From Dolomedes plantarius (taxonomy: Eukaryota; Arthropoda; Arachnida; Araneae; Dolomedidae): a DNA stretch of 64,000 bases. Below are positions 44,880 to 52,286 of the stretch, one piece after another. The stretch's first letter is position 1. Every line of letters begins with the position of its first letter. The notes beneath the pieces are model-generated. The model saw only the letters and a list, made by a program, of their open reading frames with translations, made no database searches and was not told where the DNA came from. Both the position numbers and the translations under genes were made by a program. The DNA lies in assembly GCA_907164885.2 (NCBI GenBank), contig OU015499.1, positions 146,408,812-146,472,811 on the forward strand, given 5' to 3'.

Positions 44880-45466
44880 CAAGTCTCTGCGACAATTAGG
44901 AGCCGAGTTATGACGGTTTTACCGTTTTTTAAGTCGTACTTCCAAATTTTTGTATGCGGGGTCTAGACCCCCCATGGTCGGCTCATATCGTGAAAGATCT
45001 CGTGAAACTCTATCGATTGGCACAAACCGGAACTCTCTACGACAATTAGAAGCCGAGTTATGACGGATTTAAATTTACCGGAAGTGAATTTAAATTTTGT
45101 CATAACTCGGCTTCTAATTGTCGTAGAGAGTTCCGGTTACTTTCAATAGATAGAGTTTCACGAGACCTTTTAGATGAATCAAACATGGAGGGTCTAGACC
45201 CCATAGAAAGAAAACCCGGAAGTGAGAAACTCGGCTCCTAATTGTCGTAGAGAGTTCCGGTTTGTACCTACGCACTCTACGGAACCCCCTCAATCCGAAA
45301 AAAATATCGGCACCACGTGACTATGGAAATTACACTTCCAATGGAAATTAATGCCTGTTGCTCTGGACCTAGACCCCCCATGGTGAGCTCATCTGAAACG
45401 TCTCATGAAACTCTTTCGTTTGGCACAAACCGGAAGTCTCTACGACAATTAGAAGCCGAGTTATGC
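44880..45466. repeat. Five copies of an ACGACAATTAGAAGCCGAGT module, mixed orientation
   Basis: Direct copies are near 44,888, 45,038 and 45,438; inverted copies are near 45,108 and 45,235. The second direct and first inverted copy form a long palindrome (about 45,030-45,150) with CCGGAA on the outer edges and ATTTAAATT near the centre. Confidence 0.85.
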
Positions 45467-45517
45467 CGAGTTAAAGTGTTTTTAAAAATTTTAAACAAAT
45501 TTAAATCCAGCATAACA

Positions 45518-46111
45518 GTGAAACAACTTTTTCTCCTCGACTCGTGTGCCATGGATGTGTGGATGCGACATAAGAGTTCGCGTTTCCCAAAAATGCTACC
45601 CGAACAGATTCTAGAAACGGACGTGACGCCGTGCAGGTATTGTCATCGACTCAATTGCCACAGGTGGAAAGCGACCATCTGTGGGATTGCCAGAATCATT
45701 CCTTTCGCCATCGTCCCTCCCATCTGGCACGACCGCAAACCTATCCCGAAACAAGTGACGCGCCATTTTTCCACGGCCGTATTGAGTATCGCGAAAAATG
45801 GAGGATTTACGATAAGCGACGGGAAATTCAGCATATCCATGGACGGATTTCAGAACAACACTTCCGTTACCAAATGCATTGACAGGTTCAAAGTGAACAG
45901 GATCCATGTCGTGGATCCGTACACCATGAGGAGATGCGAACAGATGGCCCGATCGTTTCAAATTTATTTTGACAACATACGATTTAAGCTGATGACACCT
46001 TTCGATGCTGGACGTTGTTGTGATTGCAGAGAGGAGGATTGCCACAGATGGAAGGCTATCGTCGGAGGCATATCCAGGATAAAGTTCCCGATTGATCCGA
46101 TCCGCCATTGA
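45518..46111 (+). pseudogene. gene A, copy 3: C-terminal half only
   Basis: The frame begins inside the first of the two duplicated domains (at VKQLFLLDSC) and runs to the normal stop. The N-terminal Pro-rich half and promoter are absent because the arm ends here. Both Cys clusters are kept. One Ile is missing from the last I-I pair. Confidence 0.85.
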
Positions 46112-46296
46112 ATGTTTTATTTTATGACGTCATTTTAAGATAGGACTCGATTTGGAAATCTCAGAAAATATTTTTCAGCCGAGAACTCTCAGCCAAAATC
46201 AGAAATGAAAATTTGTAAAAAAAAAAATAAAAAAAAAAAAATTTTTTTTTGTGTAAAAAAAAATGTAAAAAAAAATTTTTTTTTTTAAATCCAGGT

Positions 46297-46303
46297 TATA
46301 TAA
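46297..46303 (+). promoter_or_regulatory. TATA box of gene B
   Basis: TATATAA, with CAGT (a common arthropod and insect-virus initiator) about 25 bases on at 46,322-46,325. Confidence 0.75.
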
Positions 46304-46424
46304 ACCCAGTACCGTTTCACTCAGTAGCATTCATTGGATTTCTTTCGAATACATTGGTTGTGCTAAATTGGTATTGTTTTCAATCGACATTTTTTTTGAG
46401 TCCTTCGAGATTGTTGCTTCACGA

Positions 46425-47006
46425 ATGTGTGATCCGTTGGCAAGGCACCTGATGCAAGTATTGCGATGCAAGATTGTCGTCCTTTGCCAATTATGTGAGT
46501 CGACGATGCTTCCCAGGCAGTTGGTGGGACATTTGTCCGAGTCTCACGATTTGACGATTAAAAATGCGTGTACCTGGTGCTTGGGGCAGCATACGTGGAA
46601 GGTTCGTCAGAAAAAACAACACGTGGAACATTTGAAGAGTTGCTTTTCGATTTATCTTGCAAAATATGGGCCGAGTTATGATGATGTTGATGATGTTGAT
46701 GCGGGTACTGGTAGTATGGATATTGATGACGTGGTGAAGCCGTCGTTTGACATGACGCCCATGTGCCCCGAGAGAGACATGTTTGGTTGTGAAAGGGTAC
46801 TGGATTTGTGGGCTTACGAACACATGTTTTTGCCTTATGACAACCAGGATATTGGCGAAACGTGGTGGATGTCTGCCGAACCCAGCAACGCGTTGACGTG
46901 GCGAGGGAACGTGGATGCCGCTGCGTATTTCGTGCAAAAGTTCATGGTGCTCGGGCCGCCCGTGAAATGGTACCACATTATGGTCAGGGCGGCGGATTTC
47001 AGGTAG
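46425..47006 (+). CDS. gene B, copy 3: zinc-finger protein joined in frame to gene C through TAG
   Basis: 193 residues from ATG 46,425, the first ATG after the TATA box; the open frame extends upstream but without ATG. A C-x2-C-x11-H-x4-H zinc finger (CQLC...HLSESH) is followed by a second Cys/His cluster (CTWC...HVEHLKSC) and an acidic D-D-V-D-D-V-D tract. The C-terminus (VKWYHIMVRAADFR) looks like a beta strand leading into the next domain. After a single TAG the same frame runs four codons to the gene C ATG. B and C together would be about 547 residues. It is likely one gene with a nonsense change or a readthrough site; B alone would be a zinc-finger protein of unknown role. Confidence 0.75.
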   Translation: MCDPLARHLMQVLRCKIVVLCQLCESTMLPRQLVGHLSESHDLTIKNACTWCLGQHTWKVRQKKQHVEHLKSCFSIYLAKYGPSYDDVDDVDAGTGSMDIDDVVKPSFDMTPMCPERDMFGCERVLDLWAYEHMFLPYDNQDIGETWWMSAEPSNALTWRGNVDAAAYFVQKFMVLGPPVKWYHIMVRAADFR

Positions 47007-47018
47007 TTTTACGATGCC

Positions 47019-48011
47019 ATGTCCAATTATAGAGATAAGGCTTACTTGCTACCTTTTTGGTGTTGGTGCGACGGGGGTATTTTGACGGATCCGATCCACA
47101 GGCATCACAGGCACATGATTTTGGTGGCCGGGGACGGATGCGATTTCATGCGAAAATGTTGGAAAAATGTGGGGGTCGCCCGAAAACCTTTTTACAATTA
47201 CGTGTGCAAGAGGACCAAGGTCATCAAGACGTGGTCTCATTTGAAAAACGTGATCCGGTACGTGAGTAATCGCCGATGTTCGTGCGGATTCGATTCCGGC
47301 TCTTCCGGCGATCGTCATTTTTGTATCGGTTCCGAGCTCCCTTCGAGTTGTTCTTTGGCAGTTTCTACAACCGTGGAAGACGGTATTTTGGAAGAATTGA
47401 CGCGCCGCAATGGTCAAAGGTCGGTCCTATCTTTCGCGGATCACTGCGTTCGGAAGAATAAGAAATTTCATGTACCTGTCGAGAAGATCGCGAACGATTT
47501 GAAATCGGTTGTGCTGCCCGTCAAAAAATTTTGGAAACCCATCGGCATCAACAAGGACGTGAGCGACGCGTACGTGCATCTGCTGGACGGGTTAAAGTTA
47601 CATTTCAAAAAAGATCTCGCTTTGTTGAACTTGTCCGACGAAGAATGGATCGCGAAACAGGCGGAATGGAATAATTGTTTTTATGACGTGGTCGGCAAGA
47701 ATCTTTGGGCGCCAACCAAGAACCAACAGACGTCTCTCCAGGCCGTCATGCCTCTGTTGGAGAAATTGAAGAGCGAAACGGAACTATGGAAGCTACGTCA
47801 TGGAGAACAGGAAGCACTGATTCTTAGTCTGGAAACCAAATCGGGAGAACGGATCGCGATTTTGGAACGGGAATTGGCGAAAGTGACCGCGGAAAGAGAT
47901 CAATTGATCAACGAAAAAATTCGATACTTGGAAAAGAGGGTTGAGGAATTGTCGGAAGAAAACCGAATTTCAAAAAAGAGGTTTGAGGAATTGACCAAAG
48001 GGGATGAATGA
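47019..48011 (+). CDS. gene C, copy 3: HxH motif, conserved Tyr and C-terminal coiled coil
   Basis: 330 residues. Near the N-terminus is IHRHHRHMILV (His 27-32), and about 50 residues later HLKNVIRYVSN (Tyr 81). With the strand at the end of gene B, this spacing resembles the strand, HUH and Tyr motifs of rolling-circle Rep nucleases. That match is inference; no helicase domain follows. Residues ~85-95 are Cys-rich (RRCSCG). From about residue 245 to the end the protein is a coiled coil with heptad Leu/Ile and many charged residues (LEKRVEELSEENR). The product could be a DNA-nicking or DNA-binding dimer. Differences from copy 2 are two residues only. Confidence 0.7.
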   Translation: MSNYRDKAYLLPFWCWCDGGILTDPIHRHHRHMILVAGDGCDFMRKCWKNVGVARKPFYNYVCKRTKVIKTWSHLKNVIRYVSNRRCSCGFDSGSSGDRHFCIGSELPSSCSLAVSTTVEDGILEELTRRNGQRSVLSFADHCVRKNKKFHVPVEKIANDLKSVVLPVKKFWKPIGINKDVSDAYVHLLDGLKLHFKKDLALLNLSDEEWIAKQAEWNNCFYDVVGKNLWAPTKNQQTSLQAVMPLLEKLKSETELWKLRHGEQEALILSLETKSGERIAILERELAKVTAERDQLINEKIRYLEKRVEELSEENRISKKRFEELTKGDE

Positions 48012-48050
48012 GGGGTTAGGAAAAAAAAAATTTTTTTTTTTCTTTTCTCT
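48010..48050. repeat. (A)n(T)n tract after gene C
   Basis: GGTTAGG, then ten A and eleven or more T, immediately after the gene C stop. The mirror is at 39,985-40,018. It takes the place that the hairpins occupy after genes D, E and F. Confidence 0.8.
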
Positions 48051-48175
48051 GAGTATATATAGAGCGGTTGGTCTGCAGTCATTTATTCTGCCGATATTGG
48101 TTCATCAAGCTAGTGTGTAGTAAAGATATTGTATCAACTCTTGGAGTATTGTTTGGACATCCTAAAAATGAAGCA

Positions 48176-48345
48176 ATATTTATTCAGAGTCATACTTGGA
48201 TTTATACTACCCCCACAAAACTTTGTATCTTATACATAGTCAACCTCCTATAGTCTCAAGCAATATTTATTCAGAGTCATACTTGGATTTATACTACCCC
48301 CACAAAACTTTGTATCTTATACATAGTCAACCTCCTATAGTCTCA
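48176..48345. repeat. 84-bp tandem duplication, right arm only
   Basis: The segment containing CTTGGATTTATACTACCCCC and CAACCTCCTATAGTCTCAAG occurs twice in succession; the left arm has one copy. Confidence 0.9.
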
Positions 48346-48511
48346 AGCAATATTGATTCAGACTCAAACTTGGATTTTTAACCTTCGACAATATTCCAGA
48401 CCAAAGCTAATCTACAGCCATTTCTTGTTCTACCCATATTGGTTTAAAGATATTGTATCATCATTTAGTATTTGGCGCTACTTGTTGGCTACTTGGCGAT
48501 ATCAGTTTGGG

Positions 48512-48519
48512 TATATAAA
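48512..48519 (+). promoter_or_regulatory. TATA box of gene D
   Basis: TATATAAA with CAGT at 48,535-48,538, 23 bases downstream. The mirror TATA is at about 39,590-39,597. Confidence 0.75.
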
Positions 48520-48556
48520 GGATTGCTCGCGCTCCAGTCTGCATATCTCACACGTC

Positions 48557-48892
48557 ATGGCTCCGAGTTGTCCCAGAGCTCCGAAGAAACCGGCCGTTCG
48601 CCGCGTTTTTTGGAATACCGACAGGTGTCGAAAGAAATTGGACTTTTCAATAACAGTTCCGGAGAATCCTTTGTTGGTCGAGGCGTGTAAGAAATTGGCG
48701 TCGGTCATCGACGACATTCCAGAAGAAAGCCCCGCTAAACTTGCAAATCCAGTTGTCCTCCAGTGTCCTGATGCCCGAAAGTTATCGCGAGAAGAGCGAA
48801 TGAAGGAGGAAAATGCTATTAGAAACATTCTGATATTACCCCCGATAAAATGGGGGACTTTCAAAATTCCCAAAGTGCCAAAAGAACTTTAA
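48557..48892 (+). CDS. gene D, copy 3: small basic protein with cyclin-docking-like motif
   Basis: 111 residues, no known domain. The N-terminus is basic and Pro-rich (APKKPAVRRVFW). K-K-L-D-F at residues 26-30 fits the R/K-x-L-x-F type short motif used by cyclin-binding proteins; this is a short pattern and could be chance. The middle is acidic, and the C-terminus has a Lys/Pro-rich end (FKIPKVPKEL). ATG 48,557 lies 20 bases after the predicted start site. Hairpin H3 follows about 40 bases after the stop. Copy 2 has lost the normal stop, and copy 1 keeps only the end. Confidence 0.75.
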   Translation: MAPSCPRAPKKPAVRRVFWNTDRCRKKLDFSITVPENPLLVEACKKLASVIDDIPEESPAKLANPVVLQCPDARKLSREERMKEENAIRNILILPPIKWGTFKIPKVPKEL

Positions 48893-48929
48893 ATTTTTTC
48901 GGTTCCCCCAACATCCTCGTTGGGAGAGT

Positions 48930-48983
48930 AAAAAAATGGCCGGAACGTCCTGAAAAAAAAAGGACGTTCCGGCCATTTTTTTG
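48930..48983. repeat. hairpin H3 (after gene D), copy 3
   Basis: 22-base perfect arms beginning AAAAAAATGG and ending CCATTTTTTT, gene-specific stem CCGGAACGTCCT, loop of about nine. The trailing motif TTGACAACCTGGGGAATAAG is at 48,995-49,014. Confidence 0.93.
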
Positions 48984-49164
48984 CACAGAAATGCTTGACA
49001 ACCTGGGGAATAAGACTTTTTTTTGCATAAGACTTGAATTGCGTGTTTTTTCCTCTTTTATTATTATTTGTTTCCAAAATTGTATTCTTAATCAACAGCT
49101 ACCAGAAATTGTTTCTTTTTTTTGTTGTTTCCAAAGTTGGATTCTCAAATTGTTTAAAGATCTG

Positions 49165-49200
49165 ACCAATCAGAAACCTCTTGACACATAGCCAATCAGC
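49165..49200 (+). promoter_or_regulatory. two CCAAT boxes upstream of gene E
   Basis: CCAATCAGAAACCTC at 49,166 and CCAATCAGCAACCTC at 49,192, 26 bases apart, lie just before the gene E TATA-like box at 49,215. This is the classic NF-Y type arrangement. Copy 2 has the same pair. Confidence 0.7.
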
Positions 49201-49214
49201 AACCTCCTGACGCG

Positions 49215-49223
49215 TAAATAAAA
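49215..49223 (+). promoter_or_regulatory. TATA-like box of gene E
   Basis: TAAATAAAA, about 57 bases before the ATG. It is weaker than the other TATA boxes. Confidence 0.55.
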
Positions 49224-49271
49224 ATCCGCTTCGGAGAAAAATTCATTTCATTTTGCATTCTGACTCTCGAG

Positions 49272-49823
49272 ATGGAGGACGTGTGTGCTATTTGCCACGA
49301 GCCCGTGCTGGAATCCAGCATATTTTTTGTAATGATAGAGTGTGCGACGCATCATAGGATGCACGACGTTTGCCTGTCAGCAGCATACGTGAAGGGCGGT
49401 ATACGTCAATGCCCTGAATGTCGGGCCGATTACAAAGAATATCAGACATTTTGGTTTGAAAAATTGGGTAGTTTGTACAACTACCAGACCCTTATGATGT
49501 ACATGGAAAGGGAGCCTCTGAAAAGTCGGAACCGCAAATTTCTGAGGCGAGTGAACGAAATTATCCAGGAAAGATTGGATCGCGGGAGATTCTGCCCCGG
49601 GGGATGCATGACAATTCGGACTTTTACAGACTCGAAACCTCTTCCGGATTTACACAGGTATCCTGAATGGGATCCCAACAGCTTTGCCCTGTTTTTTTTG
49701 GAGGAGGCTCGAAAGGATCGTACTCTATTCGTCCATCTGAGAGAATTTGTCCGAGAACATCACACCTGTTCCGATGAATGTTACTTCAACCTCTGTTTCT
49801 TGAAACAAATGTCTCTCGGATGA
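49272..49823 (+). CDS. gene E, copy 3: RING-H2 protein, 183 aa
   Basis: It is the same protein as at 38,343-38,894 with all eight RING ligands present. The difference near the last ligand pair (CPEC here, CSVC there) changes residues between ligands, not the ligands. It is open over its full length in both arms. Upstream are two CCAAT boxes and a TATA-like box; downstream is hairpin H1, 30 bases after the stop. Confidence 0.85.
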   Translation: MEDVCAICHEPVLESSIFFVMIECATHHRMHDVCLSAAYVKGGIRQCPECRADYKEYQTFWFEKLGSLYNYQTLMMYMEREPLKSRNRKFLRRVNEIIQERLDRGRFCPGGCMTIRTFTDSKPLPDLHRYPEWDPNSFALFFLEEARKDRTLFVHLREFVREHHTCSDECYFNLCFLKQMSLG

Positions 49824-49853
49824 TTTCTTTTGTTGTTTTTTCTCACAGGGGGT

Positions 49854-49912
49854 AAAAAAATGGGGACCAAAAAGATGCTTAGTTAAGCATCTTTTTGGCC
49901 CCCATTTTTTTT
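49854..49912. repeat. hairpin H1 (after gene E), copy 3
   Basis: Arms AAAATGGGGACCAAAAAGATG plus and the reverse complement (with one G:A change against CCCCC), loop of two bases. The trailing motif GCTGACAACGTTGGTATAAG is at 49,924-49,943. Confidence 0.93.
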
Positions 49913-50229
49913 ATGGTCAAAGGGCTGACAACGTTGGTATAAGGACTTGTCGCACGCTTGCTCTACTACTTTTTTAGATGATATGAGAATGTTTCCAGAA
50001 ATAAAGATTATTTAAAAAAAAACAATTTTGGATTTTACTATATTGATTGCTACTTTGCTTTATTTATGGAAACCAATTTTGGATTTTTTACTATATTGAT
50101 TGCTACAGCAGAGGAAGAAGAAAAAAAATTCCAACATTGTATATATATGTATATATATATATAAAAAAAAAAGTTTGTGGAACAAACTTTGACCTGACTT
50201 CCGGTGCTTAACATCCGGTTTGAAAATCG

Positions 50230-50270
50230 TATAAAAAGGGCGACCCGTCTGGGCTTCGGAATCATTCGAC
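50230..50270 (+). promoter_or_regulatory. Core promoter of gene F
   Basis: TATAAAAA at 50,230 and the initiator-like TCATTCGAC at 50,262, 32 bases on. The gene G promoter has the same pair at the same spacing. Confidence 0.75.
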
Positions 50271-50281
50271 CGCTTATCACA

Positions 50282-50524
50282 ATGAGTTCAGTAGCTCTTC
50301 ACTATGCCGCTCTGCCGGTACTCAATTGTTGGGGATGCAAGACGCCGGTGCCGCCGCATTGTGCCTTCATGTTTTCATGGAGGCACATTTGCCACGTATA
50401 TTGTGCTCGCCGAAAAGTCTTATATTGGGATTGTCCCGACTGTTACGATCCCAGCAGCAAAGATTTAGAAAGATTGTCAAACATGCCGCCTTGTTCCGAT
50501 GTGAATCCCAAATTCCTGAACTAA
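50282..50524 (+). pseudogene. gene F, copy 3: small RING-H2 protein with a lost zinc ligand
   Basis: 80 residues, full length and open, but residue 33 is Trp where copies 1 and 2 have the ligand Cys (FSWRHICH against FSCRHICH). Loss of one of eight zinc ligands should unfold the RING. The remaining ligands are intact. The frame is listed as a pseudogene because of this change; it would still be translated. Confidence 0.75.
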
Positions 50525-50582
50525 AAAAAAAAACACTGTATTTGTTTTTTAATCTCCTTTTTATTTCGAAAAAAAAGGGGGT

Positions 50583-50635
50583 AAAAAAATGGCCAGAGAA
50601 CGTCTTGAAAAAAGACGTTCTCTGGCCATTTTTTT
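50583..50635. repeat. hairpin H2 (after gene F), copy 3
   Basis: Perfect arms with ATGGCCAGAGAACGTCTT, loop GAAAA. The trailing motif ACCAACGTTGG is at 50,650-50,660. Confidence 0.93.
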
Positions 50636-50699
50636 GCGTCAAAATGATTACCAACGTTGGAAAAATAATAATAAAAAAGACTTTGTTTCATTTGTAGAA

Positions 50700-51720
50700 A
50701 TGTGTTTTCAATAGTAACAATATTTCTTTCCTCCAATCAGTCACCCGATGATGGCATTTTTTTTTGAAAAAAATATTCTTTCAATTCTTTTTTTTTCAAT
50801 AGTCTATTGATATACAAACACCCGATAGTGGTACTTTGAAAAACAAAACAATATCCTCAATGTATCTGCTAGTAATTGTAAATCCGTATTTGTTAACAAA
50901 ATAAATAATCTATTTATTGTAAAACAGTCCCTTTCCTTGTTCAGCTTTTTCAAAAAAAAAAAATTCCAATGTGTTAAATATATCCTTAATGTATCTACCA
51001 GTAGTGGTAAAAAATTCGATTGTTGTGTAAGGTACATATATTCATGTATCTGTTCTGACTCCTACTTTCTTGGCATATGAATAATCATGTTTCTATACAT
51101 CCTTATACTTTATTAATTTTGATTTTTTCTGTCTTTCTGGCTTTCGAATGTAATGCCTTTTATAATTATACTAAAATAAATAATCTAATACCTCCAAGCA
51201 CTTACAGTCTTAACGAAATTATATGGTCCTGTAATATCAACTATATTTTTTTTTATCCAAAGGGGTTCCAAATTCATTTACTGTAATCTTAATCCACAAG
51301 CACTTACAATCTTAACGAAATTATATGGACTCTTAATCTAGAACTTTATGAATGTTAGCTAGATGTGAAACATAGACAGGACGACCTTATAATAATTAAC
51401 AAATGACCCCTAAAATCATGGAATAAATGTCCATTATAATACATTTTTAGCTAATTGTGTTAGAAAAGGATGGTATTAGAAATGACCACATGTAATATCA
51501 ACTATATTATCAGAGGATTCAACTCCAGTAATGGTATTAGAAAGCATTCCAATCCTAAATGAAACCCTTTTTTAACAATTATTAAAAATCAATATAAGTA
51601 CAAACTTGGAAAAAAAAATTGTTTGATATGAAAAACAATTTCACAACATTGGACAACTAAAAACAAAAAAAACAAAAAAAAATAGAAAGTCATATCTTAT
51701 CAGATAACGGGTTCCGGATC
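50700..51720. other. Gene F to gene G intergenic region, copy 3
   Basis: About 1 kb without a supported gene. It has a direct repeat of GCACTTACA(G/A)TCTTAACGAA at 51,199 and 51,299, and a diverged copy (51,490-51,565) of the module that follows gene G. Confidence 0.6.
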
Positions 51721-51721
51721 G

Positions 51722-51761
51722 TATAAAAGGACGACACCGATTTGCAATTCTCTCATTCGAC
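51722..51761 (+). promoter_or_regulatory. Core promoter of gene G
   Basis: TATAAAA at 51,722 and TCATTCGAC at 51,753, 31 bases on, matching gene F. ATG at 51,781. Confidence 0.78.
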
Positions 51762-52097
51762 TTGCTCGCTCGTGAACGATATGGCTGACGCTTTCCCTTC
51801 CAAGCTATCGACTACCGTCCGATTGCTGCAGCACCCCGAAACAAAGAGAGGATTTCGGAATATTTTTGATTCGCGTAAACTTTTGATTTCCACGGCCTAT
51901 TTGGAGGACGACAGGGTATTTTTTGCCCCCCTCGAAGACAGAAGTGAAAATTTAATCGCCAATTTCTACAGGACTGGCAGAGAATCTTTTACCCGCTGGG
52001 ATGACTACGATTCTGTCAGCTGGGACGCCGTGGCCGCTCGTCTGAAATTGGATCGACGTGTCAGGAAAAAAAACACGGACGTTCGAGTGAGTTTTCG

Positions 52098-52238
52098 GTA
52101 AGTACCATTTCGAATGGGGATTTGAATACGACCTATTTTTTTTAAAAAAAAAAAGAAAAAATATATATATATATATCTATATATCTATATATTGGAGCTC
52201 ATTCCATATTTTCTTTTCTTTCATTCTTTCTTCGTCAG
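52098..52238 (+). other. Intron of gene G
   Basis: Starts GTAAGTACC, ends TTCTTTCTTCGTCAG, 141 bp, with a T/A-rich middle. The reading phase (two bases, then one) matches on both sides in all three copies. Confidence 0.85.
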
Positions 52239-52286
52239 GTACGACAACACGTTCGTGGTAAAACAATATTTTACTTTTGGATAACG

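Larger units (their letters stand above)
43741..45517. repeat. Centre of the giant palindrome: spacer with its own repeats
   Basis: This is present once only. It holds a plus-strand TATATAAG near 43,847, a direct repeat of AACAATCATTGCAATTTATA (43,915 and 43,961), a GC-rich block at 44,030-44,350, and from 44,400 to 45,500 a set of repeated segments related to ACGACAATTAGAAGCCGAGT. No gene is supported; the reading frame at 45,317 is a chance fusion of spacer with the truncated gene A. Confidence 0.7.

Noticed and set aside
45317..45517. N-terminal extension of the truncated gene A (264-codon frame)
   Set aside because: Chance in-frame fusion of spacer repeats to the gene A remnant; the sequence has no counterpart in copy 2.
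47019..48011. Parvovirus-type NS1 (nuclease plus helicase)
   Set aside because: No Walker A or other SF3 helicase motif is visible; the C-terminal half is a coiled coil.
48930..50635. Hairpins as bacterial rho-independent terminators
   Set aside because: The DNA is eukaryotic (TATA boxes, intron, transposons), and the hairpins carry A-runs before as well as T-runs after the stem.
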